Of a stretch of 64,000 bases of DNA, positions 32,901 to 42,500 are shown in pieces. The stretch's first letter is position 1. Every line of letters begins with the position of its first letter. The translations under genes and the position numbers were made by a program. The stretch spans positions 1-64,000 of IMG/VR virus record IMGVR_UViG_3300030110_003594; one strand, written 5' to 3'. Source of the stretch: a virus. A model generated the notes under the pieces. It saw only the letters and a list, made by a program, of their open reading frames with translations, had not been told where the DNA came from and did no database searches.

Positions 32901-35900
32901 TCTTCTATCTTTGTTATAATATCAGGATTATCAGATTCTGCTTGATTACCTTCTTCATCCTTTTGTGTTGCAGCATCTTCAGATGAAATCTCATTATCTG
33001 ATACAAGACTTTGTCCATGTGATTCTTCCCATGCTTTGACAATCATTTGTTCTTGAGTACTTAATTTATCACCTGTAATAAGTTTTTTTCTTATAGCATT
33101 TATAATACCATCTGGAATATTTTCAAATTCTTTTTGCATTAGATCTTGAAATATTTCATTTGTAACTGGAGTTTCAGCACCAGTTCTATCTGGATCTATT
33201 CTATTTTGTTGATCTGGACTTAACCTATCCCACATCTTAGGATTCATTACTGTTTTATAATCATTAACTTTATCAGATGTAACAGTATCTTTTGGGTTTA
33301 AATTGTCTAAAGCTTCTAATGCAGTAATATTTTCATCAGCTTTTATATTTAATTTTTTACTAGCTGGACCCCACATTTCTGCTTTTTCATTCCATTGTTC
33401 AAATATAACTGAACCGTCTAAATAAGTTTTAGCTTTATATTTAATAGTTGTTACACCATCTTCAAAAGTATAAGTAAATTCTTCTGTTCCAACAGGAATT
33501 TGATCATCTTTATATCTTGGATTTTCATTTTGTCTTTCTATTTCTTTATCATAGAATTCTTCTGAAGAATCTTCTTGTGTTTGATCAATTTTAAAACCAG
33601 ATAATTGATTTGCTATATTTACATCATTTGTATAATTTAAATCAGCTATTTGTCCCCATACAATATCTGGTATTACTCTTGCTGATACTCCAGCATTTAT
33701 TAAATCCATTGGATCTGAAATATTCTTAGGAAGATTAGGAGTGAAACTATCTGTCTTTACTGTTATAGGCATTTCTACAAATTCTCCTTTACCAGTTTTT
33801 TTATGTAAAGCTTTTTCATCTTTTTCATTTGCTTTCCAATTTGCATTTAATGTTTCAACAAATGTTTCTGCACTTACAACACCTTCCATAATAGCAGCAT
33901 CAAGAGCTATTGTTCTTGTTATACCTTCAGCAAGTAACATCTGTTCTCTTTCAACTTTAAATATTAATTGACCAAATTCATTGAAGAATATACTTACATC
34001 ATCTCCTACAACATCTGATAGTATATAAAAACTTTCATTTAACTCTTGATTAATCCTTTCTACAAATGCTTTAGAAGCTGGCTTATCAATGTATTTACCA
34101 TCTTTAAGATTATGTTTTAATATCTCCTGTTGTTTATTTTTAATATCTTGAGCAATATCAGCTATAGCTTCATTAGGAAATCTATCTACTTTTAATTCAA
34201 AGAAATGTATATCACCATTTGGAAGTTTTATAACTTGAACATATCTTCCCATGTTTAGATCTCCAACACTGTTAAGACCTCTTGCTTGTAAAGCATTTAA
34301 TATTTCATTATCTATTTTTCTACCTTTCTTACTACCTGGATCTATAGTCCACATTCTTGATGATGCTCTTCTTCCAGTAGTACGTGATCTACGTGTATCA
34401 TATATAAGAATTTCACCCTCATATGTATTTGAATTTTCATCTAGATCAGCCCATGGTGTAGATGCATTTTTACCTTTTAATGTTGGATTACCTTTACTAT
34501 CAATTCTATATCCAGTATATCCTCTAGTGACATTTAATTCTATATTTTTTAATTCACTTATTTTAATTTTTGAAGCCTGTGAACCTTCTAGTTTATCTGA
34601 TAACTCTTTAGTAATTAATTCAGCCTTAGCATAGTTTCTTCTAATTCGTGCAGCTATTTCATTTGCATCCTGACCTTTTGGTATGATAAATAATCTTTTA
34701 GCTTGTTCAGTTGTAATTTGAGATCCAACTATAACTGATCCGTCTGTATCAAATAATATAGATACACCTAACCCCATTAGTTTACCAATAGGTTTATTAC
34801 CTGACATTATAGTTACTTCAAACTCATTTTGACCTTGTTTAATTAATTCATTTACTGAATAATTTTCATTTGCTGGTTTAAATTTTAAGTTTCCTGACTC
34901 AAGATCTTTTTTAAATTTATCATAGTTAGGATTTCTTTCAACAAGAAGTGTTAAATTATTTCTTTGTTCTGGAGTTAAATTTTTAAGATTATCTTGAAAC
35001 TGTTGATCAACATCTTCAGGAGTTGGATACATATTATGTAATGTATAACCTGGTAAAACTTTACCACCATCAAATGGATATATTTTTATAGGTTCATAAG
35101 CTGTAAGTTTTGTAGTTAATGAACTTGTTAGATCTACTTGTTCATCTCCTTTCTTTTTCCATTTTTCATTTTTAAACTCTTGTTCAGTAAGATAACGTCT
35201 ATCATCTTCACCTTTTTTTGATTTAGCTTTATCTATAGGAACAATGTATAGATTGTTATTATTTCTAATCATTCTTGGATTAGATCTAACCATCCATTCT
35301 TTTCCTCCAGAATCTACAATAATATCTGTTGTTGAAAAAGTTTGACCTGCAAATTCAAAAGTACCATCTTGTGGCATATTGTTAAGCAAATATTTTAATG
35401 CTGCAAGAGCATCTGCTTTTTTAGCATAAGTTCTTTTTATAAACTTATTATTAGGATCTAAATTTTTATATTTATCAACTACATTTACTGCTGAAGTTCC
35501 TGGTGTTGAGGTATCTACTATACTGTAATATACACTAGGTTTATTAGTGTCTTCATCATATATAGTTGTTTCTATAACTGTTATTCCAGTAGCTTTATCT
35601 GTATTTATTACTTTTTCATTAGACTGTAGTTTGTCTTTTTTAAGACCCTTGTCTTTTGATAATATTGTAGATACATCAGAAATACTAACTCCGTTCTTAG
35701 TTAAAATACCATTAGTTCCTATAACTAAAGGATTTCTTTGATTTGCAATTATCCAATCATCTAATGTAGGATTTTTTTCTTTTACTTCAGCAGACTCAGC
35801 CTGATACATTTCATTTAGTTCATATCTAGACTTTATAATATTTTTACCACCTTTATCAGATGCCACCCATTTATTTTTATCTAATAGAGGGCCTTGTTCA

Positions 35901-38900
35901 GAACTCCAACCTTTTTTATATTCAAGATAAGCATTGTCAATAATTTCTTGAGTTCCTTTATCTTGCATATAGAATTGTTGATATTTTGATCTACCAACTA
36001 TACTATCAAAATCTGGTTCTTGATTTTCATCAGATGCTTCTTCATTTTTTGTTTGTTCAGATTCTTGTCTTTCTTCTGATGTTTCATCAGTTTTTTCAGC
36101 TTTATCTACTCTTTGAGCTTCTCTTAAATTTTGTTGGAAACCTTCTATAATTGTCCAAGATGTAGGATCACTTTCTTTTGTTATTTTACCTTGATCATCA
36201 AAATATTCTGTAGGCATTGTACCATCTTCAAAGAATTTTTTTGTTTGAACTGGATCAGGTTGAATTCCTTTTTCTGCTAATGCTTTTATAAATTCCATAC
36301 GCTCTTTATGAGCATAATATTTTTTAACTCTTAATAGTAGATTATTTTTATCTCTATGTGATTCCCATACAGATTTCATAATATCAGATAATCTTTCTGT
36401 AACTTCATTTAAATTGGAAGGATCCATAAGAACTGACATAGCTTTATGATAATCTGTTGCTCTACCTTTTAAGTAATTCCAATCTACTATCTTTTTTAAT
36501 GTTTCATCTAATTTTTCATTAACTACAAAATCATCATTTGTTTCAGCTAAAAATTGTAAATAAGCTACAAATGCTGGTTTAAGTTTTTTTATTTTTCTTT
36601 TATCAAATCTACCTATATTTCTACTTTTTGTTCTATATACTACTCCATCTTGTTCACGCTGATCATAATACATCTGACCATTTGTATATGCTTGATTTTC
36701 AGGTGCCATTATAACATCATAGTAGTTTTGTAAAAGCTCTAATTTCTTTTTCTTTTTCTTTTGTAATTCTTTTTCTTCTGGTGTTTTAGCTTCTAAAGCA
36801 AGTTCTTTTTTTAATAATGCTAATTCTTTTATTAGACCTTCTCTAGTTGTTAATGCAGCTATATCAGTTGCAGAAATACTTTTTAATACTGGATCAGAAG
36901 ATAGTGAATCATAAATATCATTTGCTCTTATTAATGATTGTTCAAATGTGTCTTTAGTAAACATCATCATCATCTTTGCATTTTCAAATGCAAATGATTT
37001 TATTTCTTCTTCATGATATTTTCTTGTTCCTTTCTTATACCTTTTAGGATCAAATGGATTTACATACTCATCTTTTAATTTATTATAATTAGTTTCAATC
37101 TCATCCATTCTATTTAACATCCTATCAATACGTCCTCTAATTTTTTGAGGAGTTGAAGAAACAGAACTGAATGCTTCTTTTAAAGCTACATCATCTAATT
37201 TTTGAAAATCTTTCATTTGATCTTTAAAGTGATGTAGTTGACCACTTGCCATTACAGTATATAAGTGTGAAAATATAGAATGATCATTAAAGTCCATAAA
37301 GCTAGTTATATCATTAGCTCCTGCTGCTTCAAACATTGCACTGTTTAACTCTTTCTGAGTCATAGCATTTAACTTCTTAATATCAAAATATTGAGAAGGA
37401 TCATTATATATTTTATTTAATCTCTCTACAGTATTTGCTACTTGCTCATCTCTTTTTGCTCTATAATCAGCAAATTCTGTAGTACCCATTACTTTATCTT
37501 TACCCCATCTAAATAAATTTGGGGTAGTTTGCATAAGGAATTTTTGAGGTCCTTGAACTAATCCCCCCATTAAAAATCCTGACATAAATGTATGCAATCC
37601 TTGACCACTCATTTGTGATCCTACACCTCTTTTAACTGCATCCATAACAGACATAGCTGTAGGTCTATCTGTATAATCATAATCTCCAATCCATGATTTT
37701 CTAGCATTTTGATAATCTTCAGTCATATCAGCTAGCTTAACATCTAAATCAATACCCATAGGAGAATCATATAGACTTTTATAATATGCTTTAACACCAT
37801 TAGCTGTAGCTTCTTGTGAAAGTTCTTGAACACCTTCTGCAAGATTTGCTGTAGAATATTTTAATGCAGTAGCACCCATATGTTTAAAGCTTCCTTTAAA
37901 TCCAGCCTTCCACATTCTTCTCATATTCTCACCAATAATCCATTCTCTACCAAATTCTTTAAATGGATTTTTAGCTCCTTTAGCTGCTGATTTATATACT
38001 CTACTTAAAGATTGATCCATTAGCTGACCCAAAGGTCTAAATCCTCTTAATGCACCGTCTAATACTAATTTATTGCTTAAGAAAATAATAGGAAGATTTG
38101 TTAATTGAGTTGTAAATGCTGCAGCTCTAGCATCACTTACAATCATTTCCATTTCTTCTACAGATGGATCTTCTCCATCTTTCATATTCATAACTTCTTT
38201 ATATAATTCTTCACGCATTTCCATCTCCACTAATCCACCTTCCATTTTAGATTCTGCCCAAGCTAAATTAACTGCTCTTAAATCTCTATAGAATCCACCA
38301 GCAAGTCTAGAAGCTTTAGCCATTTGTGTTAAATTATCACCTGCTTTAGCTGAAGTTCTTATAGCTTTTAATTGATATAATGTTTCAGGACCAAAAAATC
38401 TAGCCATTCCCATACCAAGTGCTCTTCCACCAGTTTTAGCTGCTTGCCAAAAAGCTTTTGCATTATCAAAACTTTTAAGTTTTTGTAACATTTTAGCACC
38501 ACCTGTTGACATTCCCTTTAAAGTAGTAAATAGTTTACCAAGTCTAATGGCATTAGCACCTGTTCTTGCGGCTGCTACACCACTAGCTGCTCCACCAGAA
38601 AAATATGTAGCAGCAGCTAATACCGCTTCTTCTAATGCAATACTAGAAATAATTCCCATTGTATAAGAACTATTTAAAAATAAATCATTAAAGAATCCTC
38701 TAGTTCCACCACTACCTGATCTACCAATTCTCATTGCATCATCCATAGTTTGTGCACCTAACATATCTGCTTGAGTTATATCTCCTGAGAACATATCACC
38801 TATAGATCTCCAACCTGATGTAAATGCTGGTCCAAAAGTTGCAGACCATTGTCCTCTTGTTCTTGTAAAGTTATCCCATTTACTAGAGTTTGCTTGATAG

Positions 38901-39559
38901 TAAGTTTCATTATCTGCAAAAGGATGAAATCCTAGATCTGCAAATCTAGGGTGTCTATAATATCTATCTAAATTATATCTTCTAGCACTATAATAAAAAG
39001 GATCTTTATATCCAGGTGTCATATTAGGCTTAGTTGCTTTTGTAAATTCAACAGCATGAGATAAATAAGCTTTTATTCCGTTTGAAGTACTAAGATCTGG
39101 AATACCACTACTTTGTCTAAAAGGATCATAGTCTGTTCCTGATCTTCCAGGAAATAAACTATCTAAATCATTATTAGAAAATAAAGCAGGATATTTATTT
39201 AAATCAACAGCAGCAGCATCTATCATATCTCTGAAGGGTTGATTTATTTCTAGATTAGGCATCCCTTGTGTTTGAATTGCATCATTTACTGCATCATCAA
39301 AAAGTATAGGATCATAACTACCCATATCTGGATATGCATTATCAAAATTTACTACATCAGTACCAGGTCCTTCTATTTTTGTTAATCTAGAAGGTTGTAA
39401 ATTAGAAAGATCCATTTCTGGATCTACCATTGAAGAAGGAGATAATGGTTGATCAATATCAGGTGATGGTTGTACATCATCTGTATTAACTGGTGAAGTC
39501 ATGTTTAATGCTTCTTCAGTTATATTTCCGCTATCTTCAAAATTAGTTTGATCTGCCAT
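23963..39559 (-). CDS. Giant virion RNA polymerase polyprotein (5198 aa) with zincin-type protease
   Basis: The largest gene. The key signal is SGADFDIDKLY at residues 4111-4121: D4114-F-D4116-I-D4118 is the Mg-binding DxDxD of a two-barrel RNA polymerase, the same D-F-D-I-D as in the virion polymerase of the crAss-like phage phi14:2 (about 2180 residues). By analogy the polymerase body should span roughly 2750-4950. A second motif, YHEAFHGVFRML (H2362-E2363-x-x-H2366), is a zinc metalloprotease signature; EEYLADEFEKF near 2438-2448 could provide the third ligand. An N-terminal hydrophobic part (about 293-330) and Gly/Ala-rich helices suggest membrane contact. Acidic linkers lie near residue 1130. 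The protein is more than twice the known size, so it may be a polyprotein cut by its own protease and delivered with the DNA to transcribe early genes. It lies 11 bases after the 1146-residue gene. Confidence 0.85.
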   Translation of the reverse strand: MADQTNFEDSGNITEEALNMTSPVNTDDVQPSPDIDQPLSPSSMVDPEMDLSNLQPSRLTKIEGPGTDVVNFDNAYPDMGSYDPILFDDAVNDAIQTQGMPNLEINQPFRDMIDAAAVDLNKYPALFSNNDLDSLFPGRSGTDYDPFRQSSGIPDLSTSNGIKAYLSHAVEFTKATKPNMTPGYKDPFYYSARRYNLDRYYRHPRFADLGFHPFADNETYYQANSSKWDNFTRTRGQWSATFGPAFTSGWRSIGDMFSGDITQADMLGAQTMDDAMRIGRSGSGGTRGFFNDLFLNSSYTMGIISSIALEEAVLAAATYFSGGAASGVAAARTGANAIRLGKLFTTLKGMSTGGAKMLQKLKSFDNAKAFWQAAKTGGRALGMGMARFFGPETLYQLKAIRTSAKAGDNLTQMAKASRLAGGFYRDLRAVNLAWAESKMEGGLVEMEMREELYKEVMNMKDGEDPSVEEMEMIVSDARAAAFTTQLTNLPIIFLSNKLVLDGALRGFRPLGQLMDQSLSRVYKSAAKGAKNPFKEFGREWIIGENMRRMWKAGFKGSFKHMGATALKYSTANLAEGVQELSQEATANGVKAYYKSLYDSPMGIDLDVKLADMTEDYQNARKSWIGDYDYTDRPTAMSVMDAVKRGVGSQMSGQGLHTFMSGFLMGGLVQGPQKFLMQTTPNLFRWGKDKVMGTTEFADYRAKRDEQVANTVERLNKIYNDPSQYFDIKKLNAMTQKELNSAMFEAAGANDITSFMDFNDHSIFSHLYTVMASGQLHHFKDQMKDFQKLDDVALKEAFSSVSSTPQKIRGRIDRMLNRMDEIETNYNKLKDEYVNPFDPKRYKKGTRKYHEEEIKSFAFENAKMMMMFTKDTFEQSLIRANDIYDSLSSDPVLKSISATDIAALTTREGLIKELALLKKELALEAKTPEEKELQKKKKKKLELLQNYYDVIMAPENQAYTNGQMYYDQREQDGVVYRTKSRNIGRFDKRKIKKLKPAFVAYLQFLAETNDDFVVNEKLDETLKKIVDWNYLKGRATDYHKAMSVLMDPSNLNEVTERLSDIMKSVWESHRDKNNLLLRVKKYYAHKERMEFIKALAEKGIQPDPVQTKKFFEDGTMPTEYFDDQGKITKESDPTSWTIIEGFQQNLREAQRVDKAEKTDETSEERQESEQTKNEEASDENQEPDFDSIVGRSKYQQFYMQDKGTQEIIDNAYLEYKKGWSSEQGPLLDKNKWVASDKGGKNIIKSRYELNEMYQAESAEVKEKNPTLDDWIIANQRNPLVIGTNGILTKNGVSISDVSTILSKDKGLKKDKLQSNEKVINTDKATGITVIETTIYDEDTNKPSVYYSIVDTSTPGTSAVNVVDKYKNLDPNNKFIKRTYAKKADALAALKYLLNNMPQDGTFEFAGQTFSTTDIIVDSGGKEWMVRSNPRMIRNNNNLYIVPIDKAKSKKGEDDRRYLTEQEFKNEKWKKKGDEQVDLTSSLTTKLTAYEPIKIYPFDGGKVLPGYTLHNMYPTPEDVDQQFQDNLKNLTPEQRNNLTLLVERNPNYDKFKKDLESGNLKFKPANENYSVNELIKQGQNEFEVTIMSGNKPIGKLMGLGVSILFDTDGSVIVGSQITTEQAKRLFIIPKGQDANEIAARIRRNYAKAELITKELSDKLEGSQASKIKISELKNIELNVTRGYTGYRIDSKGNPTLKGKNASTPWADLDENSNTYEGEILIYDTRRSRTTGRRASSRMWTIDPGSKKGRKIDNEILNALQARGLNSVGDLNMGRYVQVIKLPNGDIHFFELKVDRFPNEAIADIAQDIKNKQQEILKHNLKDGKYIDKPASKAFVERINQELNESFYILSDVVGDDVSIFFNEFGQLIFKVEREQMLLAEGITRTIALDAAIMEGVVSAETFVETLNANWKANEKDEKALHKKTGKGEFVEMPITVKTDSFTPNLPKNISDPMDLINAGVSARVIPDIVWGQIADLNYTNDVNIANQLSGFKIDQTQEDSSEEFYDKEIERQNENPRYKDDQIPVGTEEFTYTFEDGVTTIKYKAKTYLDGSVIFEQWNEKAEMWGPASKKLNIKADENITALEALDNLNPKDTVTSDKVNDYKTVMNPKMWDRLSPDQQNRIDPDRTGAETPVTNEIFQDLMQKEFENIPDGIINAIRKKLITGDKLSTQEQMIVKAWEESHGQSLVSDNEISSEDAATQKDEEGNQAESDNPDIITKIEDKKKEIAAKKRQLENEYRAQIKEANPTISKGKLNLQVEDMLDVSEELSKLNSELTKLESQLGYKVVDNFDSRDVEDINIFLEWAQRNLPDFINIQDVDGLARRLKANGITLGAFVMSLKNVSDGIESLRGHIYTGRQTSYRYHEAFHGVFRMLLTEQEIKKYLSLAKTDVLKQMRSAKGYEILPGTFVKTMEQARSILKGLSKSYAVLNDKDLNDRVFEEYLADEFEKFKTNPRSSRASSEVKSLFTRILEWIKSIFIAPNNLEYNALFTSIDSGKFKNAAIQENRFTLSAMEGLTGLAELDNEVKTGIPSNLALKAIKKGKPIASPRPVIKDGKIIPDGRIVYINNYFNQEETNGIVAQIGANYMQKVDEISQQKDFDGQYNPKQILEETVNEYNHQYNPKRSTINAQGEEEFFYADRDNWSDFKDRLKERHESLVKYKDDVINSVNEYLTLFDMDATQELEILEKTDMSPDGSVKTTEEYESAANEIGGFKSLSKSVRKFLATQTKQVKDEFTGELVSVPVDYITAYNALMKSLAGITNPQIMLVKLKLFAQSSPDASAVINAIFDRINMSNVTLEELIEGEFKFKQITNASFFQGILKAFSQFRTDYLYIETDTTKGLVNIFKANHRDDASTQTDKWQENYTTKLEKLNNDPKAVSAAQTPWGSIQFLAGKKRISEKQLDSKSREIADEIFNTIGIKLSYLTVKFMILNNGITNKTKAQSQFVKTFSGELLEFNLDDVNEIEVAISNHGLTKSGLQKGNLFYDMSDESIENNEEEVNAEGTDVKSKIKKLAQLNAIFDDTVGATVFRNPEGKLIYAHQMPTYNLEKVAELNSEHALDDLMSEDAFLSSNYLLDDPRFRQLAIDGKLRVSRVSGQKLVELEEHEQGFKSSNGIDLDKKAISFGDSTPKDFLSQMMNLYLSSYNNMNGKVEETKYETFDDNGTKITNKFTTSLTNITVISESNTADFVPLPIIFSVELNDGKSELTDEYVNKIENEIENEYNRIDREVNEKEGYTEDEIKGYNDFNPNNINDKNNKKDRAAKFNKTKELLKSKSQKTEALRKVGEEIKITAGPQEIEGLNQDGGAKILLREGKVITKLGLNQGETVLTPVYTLKNKIPSEVMYAITYRGVQSAESYSIDQIKELLGNDISDIKSAKNNQQVSLGAETYYVRTAKQRDWLKGTTSYGVMEIVPQSELEIEKTTIGDVEVVTDNSIIEALQNLAREGELTYSEAKKKIKEDTGVDITELVKTRLMQEFDEFNTIIGTGGTQAINQVDSRLLNQLKTSEGKTNRNTKKSMDLLNLKVNNPDNHNLKQIFFNDYLNRMSIKQILLGDASMSFKDAVDEIKRMKAVNAAGPNASSVVASPYRYDENDNIIGGHGVNHATKHISLVTLTDIETPPKYGGKGKEGAPVTETDAQMWITPKAFRYMMFGFGSLTTAQSRILDRIEAGEDISIDEFYGSGLTKQGYKELDAIINSKKLVYADGKTFLKMSAFVLTKALSSDPATEFATALPGREAMHNLRIKLEKIEQDGEETIAIAAPESASKMIKKNIISNERAFDSNPELRPEDITDLDARWMRLQQINPSNKQIIIDPTQIKQLITSEQDDSVEVMFAGKMTSIGKIRQIYNDAISNRVEIKYLNRRNLIFDFQKGQDELQESIRLGEVTPDLQAFLMYAQESLAASGSSPQFMELFETDSTGAPKFDLNNPITINKFQELFMSFFTKSVLSEKVNGESVALVSGVGMKVIKKVIELDPVTEQPSRWEVIRMDDYKNLKNRPEIDFLDWSDKENKTFNGIKVNDLYVDELKANVKEYDENGNETGLVYSEFMMPAYHQDLKNVKTGEMIPDVVSKGFGTRIPSQDKHSSVNLKLVDFMPVFYGSSGVFPPDLIEISGADFDIDKLYIQFKEFYRKDGEFVEYGKTENDNEQYQEYLEYTIKESRKKGTTLNMATKVWNSRGNIVDPVLERKEELPSAAIIGALRILNMPVTFDEFIQYKRKHNRVPYTAAQSNIALDAKYALQGNEGMTKGRNGRKVGLAYEPANLDPLEEVWNFIAGLKDEDGNVIIEAALPELAEQVKEEGVMVDNMVGMYRAWKNNKEGARSIGAIVLPNIIFNMLKENKINLRQTNNKGFPILGGNIELNGVKYKSFKGDYTIDPNTGKPDKTNPYTRKQNIISALVTAATDNAKERLLAKLGLNKDALAVVGNLVSIGVDIQTSILLVNQPDIKFMYSLAANKDKPTDPGINGLLKSELVAIEETDSLAAANAKKINVTTDLLMKHIRGEELKTHERYAILKQFQQARELKTYTGHIQALATKVAGLDRGMKEMYDSFESFDKLGIELNQAQFSKDFKIPFDARILFKGNNFQSTYYKIFKNIQQLTPSIFITETNEFRKLQMSIVSNMDSSARTPERIEKVKKDILSYIIGKAYTKYLEETGRAQLIESLQNGMIYDEFAGEGLTINKVIGNIQDYLRGEKQSNYFIDNFIFKKDTKNPNNKSGINQAVMNTWSKLSPTQVTNLQNSLRDLYAIPTIRKDVVHLIHYLLVKDGLQYSQGSFLSIIPAPLLDEILMVTKGVNDLFNSESISKQQYKNLFGIDFNEMVNEITEGYMQSRNNVYFAKEIKVTKFGVQKYLSKKKDMDDVQEETEEITETEEEVLGRKKTANKPIIYDQDSGTLEIRLFKQRGRKKKTKKGKHREIPKGSTFEKTLQTTGIELIDEKINDKTVKVMVTPVVVKMNIGTRKKPDYRMFMLEEVYSSKKIEKTDISDPNYTPQMINFDQEFGLVTGHRVVYREFKPFGSMQQNGMGFMWGDRSTYEYLQEQLEKKDAAVNDGKEASIIDKIAGQDQKPPKKVGPGTNTSVEATNDSVKFTETTTDTETKPVYLSKLEKMSKEGTVFTGKGVDINTFKKNMAMDENTKTPTENKELTEFYENLSKVQKAMIARTIKEGGLDISTPEELIEEFNHPNNMDSVEEMKERLKKCYTN

Positions 39560-39570
39560 ACTGAAGGTTT

Positions 39571-42500
39571 TTATTTAGAGTTTTTCTGATTCCAAAGAGT
39601 TTTCTTGGTTACGTTTTCTTTTGCAATATTCATTAAATACTGATCCATATTTACAACTAAAGCATCTAATTGATTTGCATCAACATCTAATATTATACTT
39701 GTAACATCATTAGCTGTAATTGCTCCTGTTTTTTCATCAAATAAATATGTTGTAGTTTCTTGTACATATTGTCCTTTTGAATTTGGATATATTGTATAAC
39801 TACCACCATTTAAAACAGGAAGACTATTATAAAATCCATCATCTTTAATCATTAGATCTGCATAAGATAATAATTGATTTGTAGATTTATAAGGATTGCT
39901 ATCTGCAGTTTTTGGTATTGTTATTGTAATACCATGCTTTTTAAAAGTTTCAAATGCATCTTCATCAAAGTTATCACCCACTCCAAAATAATCTTTATAT
40001 GTATTTGCATAATTTGCACCTACTCTTACATTATATCCAGCTATATCTGTTTCTTGATCAGGACCACCCACCTTTTCTACATATGTAGTATTTATATAAG
40101 GTCTACCTTTTGTCTTATCTATTACACCAGTATTTATCTGAAACATTATAGCTTCATATACTGACTTAACATTTTCCATTTGGCTTTCATCTACACCTTC
40201 TTTACCTTTTGTTATTTGTGTAGTAGTCTTATCTAAATTATTTCCAAGACTAAATGTATATCCATCAGCTGATGCTGATAATTCTTGAGTAGCATTTAAA
40301 AGAGATTTTATTTGATTTAAAGCTATAGTTGATGGAGATGCTGCATCATACGTTGTACTATATGTAGTATATCCTGCTTCTCCAACACCTTCTTCTGGTT
40401 GACCAATTAGCTGACCTCTTAAATTATAAACATGACCTAACTCAGGTGCATCTGCTGATCCCATTATAGCATTCATATTTTTCATAATTCCATCATAATA
40501 GTCAGCACCATCTTCTATTGCTTTTTCACGGTTAAATTGCCATGCAGTATCTAGATCTTCCATGTCCATTACTTCATTTCCACTAGTAGCAGATACATAG
40601 TCATCATCCCAATAATTCCAAGCAATATGCTCTTTATCAGTTCCAGTTATAGGAATCCAGTAATCTCTCTTCTTTCTTAAAAAGAAATCATAATCATGTT
40701 TATCTTTATTAACATTATTATCTGCACTAAGTTGAGCTCTTTCATTTGCGTCAAGTCCCACCATATCTGCAAATATAGATTGGTATTCTTCTTTAGTAAC
40801 AAATCTTCTTACTGGAGAACCTTTACCATCTAATATAGGTTCAATTATTTGACCATTATTTTTCATCTCTACAACTTCCCACCATTGATTACCTTTTCTT
40901 AGTGCATCTATTTCTCCTTGTGTTAATAATACTGGTGGAATTGAATTTTCTTGTCCTTGATATGTAGATGAATTTATTGTTTCTTTATCTACAGTTAAAG
41001 CATAATCATGTACTGTATTATATACTTTATTCATCTCTTCAACCTTTTCATTAAATCTTGTTCTTCCCTCTATTATACTTTTATATTGTTGATGAAGATT
41101 TGAAACTACTGATGGATCTTTTATATTTAATTTTGCTAGATCATAATTTAATTGTGATCCATTTTCTGTTGTAATAAGATTAGTATATTTATCTCCTATG
41201 TTTTTTAATAGTCTATCAAATTCAGCTCTATTAGTTGAACCTGTTGTTGTAAGATCTGCCCAAGCTGTTGCTAATGGTGATGTCTTTGTTGTAGTTTTTC
41301 CTGTACCTTCATCATAGAATTGATATGTAATAGTACCTCCTTTATTTATAAATTTAGATTGTTGTAATTCTGTAGGTAATAATTCAATTGCTGTTTCTAT
41401 AAATGATATTTCACTTTTTGTTAAATTGTTACCAAGTTCTAAAGTAGCTTCATTATTTTCATTAAGTATATCTACATGAGATCTTTCTTTCTTTGAAATT
41501 TTACCATCGTTATTAGCATCATAACCTGTTAATGAACCACTTATTTCTGCACCACCTGTACCTGTAAATACGCCTCCATTTGTTAAGCCTAGTACATTAC
41601 CAGTGTTTTGACTTTCTAATGAAGATTTATATTTAGCTAATTCAATATCAGCTTGTGCTTTAATAGCTATTTTATTTAGATCATATTGATGTTGAATAGC
41701 CATTCTATTAAGATCATATCTATGTTGATGTTCCATTTTTTTAAATGGATTGGCTTCAAATGTTTGTTCAGCATCTACTTGACTATATGCTATTGCAGCA
41801 GCGTTCATTTTAGGACCCATTACACTAGCCATATATGCAGAGTATGCTTTATTCATAAGACCATCTAAATCAGATGTAGGTCCTTTTTGATTCATAATTC
41901 TACTTTTAACAGCATCTCTATTAGTCTTAGCTAATCTCATATTAAACTGTGATAGTAACCATGCTTCTTCTTCAGCTGATCCTGGAACTATACCATATTC
42001 TTTTTTATAAGCTTCCCAGTTTCTTGCTGCTATTTGTTCTTTTGTAAGTTCTGATTCTTTTTCAACCAGATCTTTCATATCTGCTTTTGTCTGTGTACCT
42101 AGTATTTCATCTGCCCATGCTTTTTTAGCATTTTCTATACTTCCATATTTTTGAATATTTTCTGGATTTTCTGCAAATTGTCTTGATCTTACTTTAGCTT
42201 CTGTTAAAAGTCCTCTCATTACAATAGGATCTTTCATTACAGTATTTTTTAAATATTCAGCAGCTGGATTTCTATATATAGGAATTGGATTATTATTATC
42301 ATCAAGCTTATATTTATCACCATATATAGGATTTCCATTAGGATCTTCTCCTATTACTTCTCTTTCATATCCAGCAATTTGTCTAGTAAGTGCTGTTCCA
42401 TTTTTAGTGGTAATAATCCAATCACCTTCTAATGTAGTTTGTTTAATAGATAGTTCACTATCTTTTAATGATTCAAAAGATCTTTCATATATATTAGGAT

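Noticed and set aside
23961-39559. Alternative genetic code, as found in some crAss-like phages
   Set aside because: TAG, TGA and TAA all act as stops at gene ends here, and the giant genes are open with the standard code.
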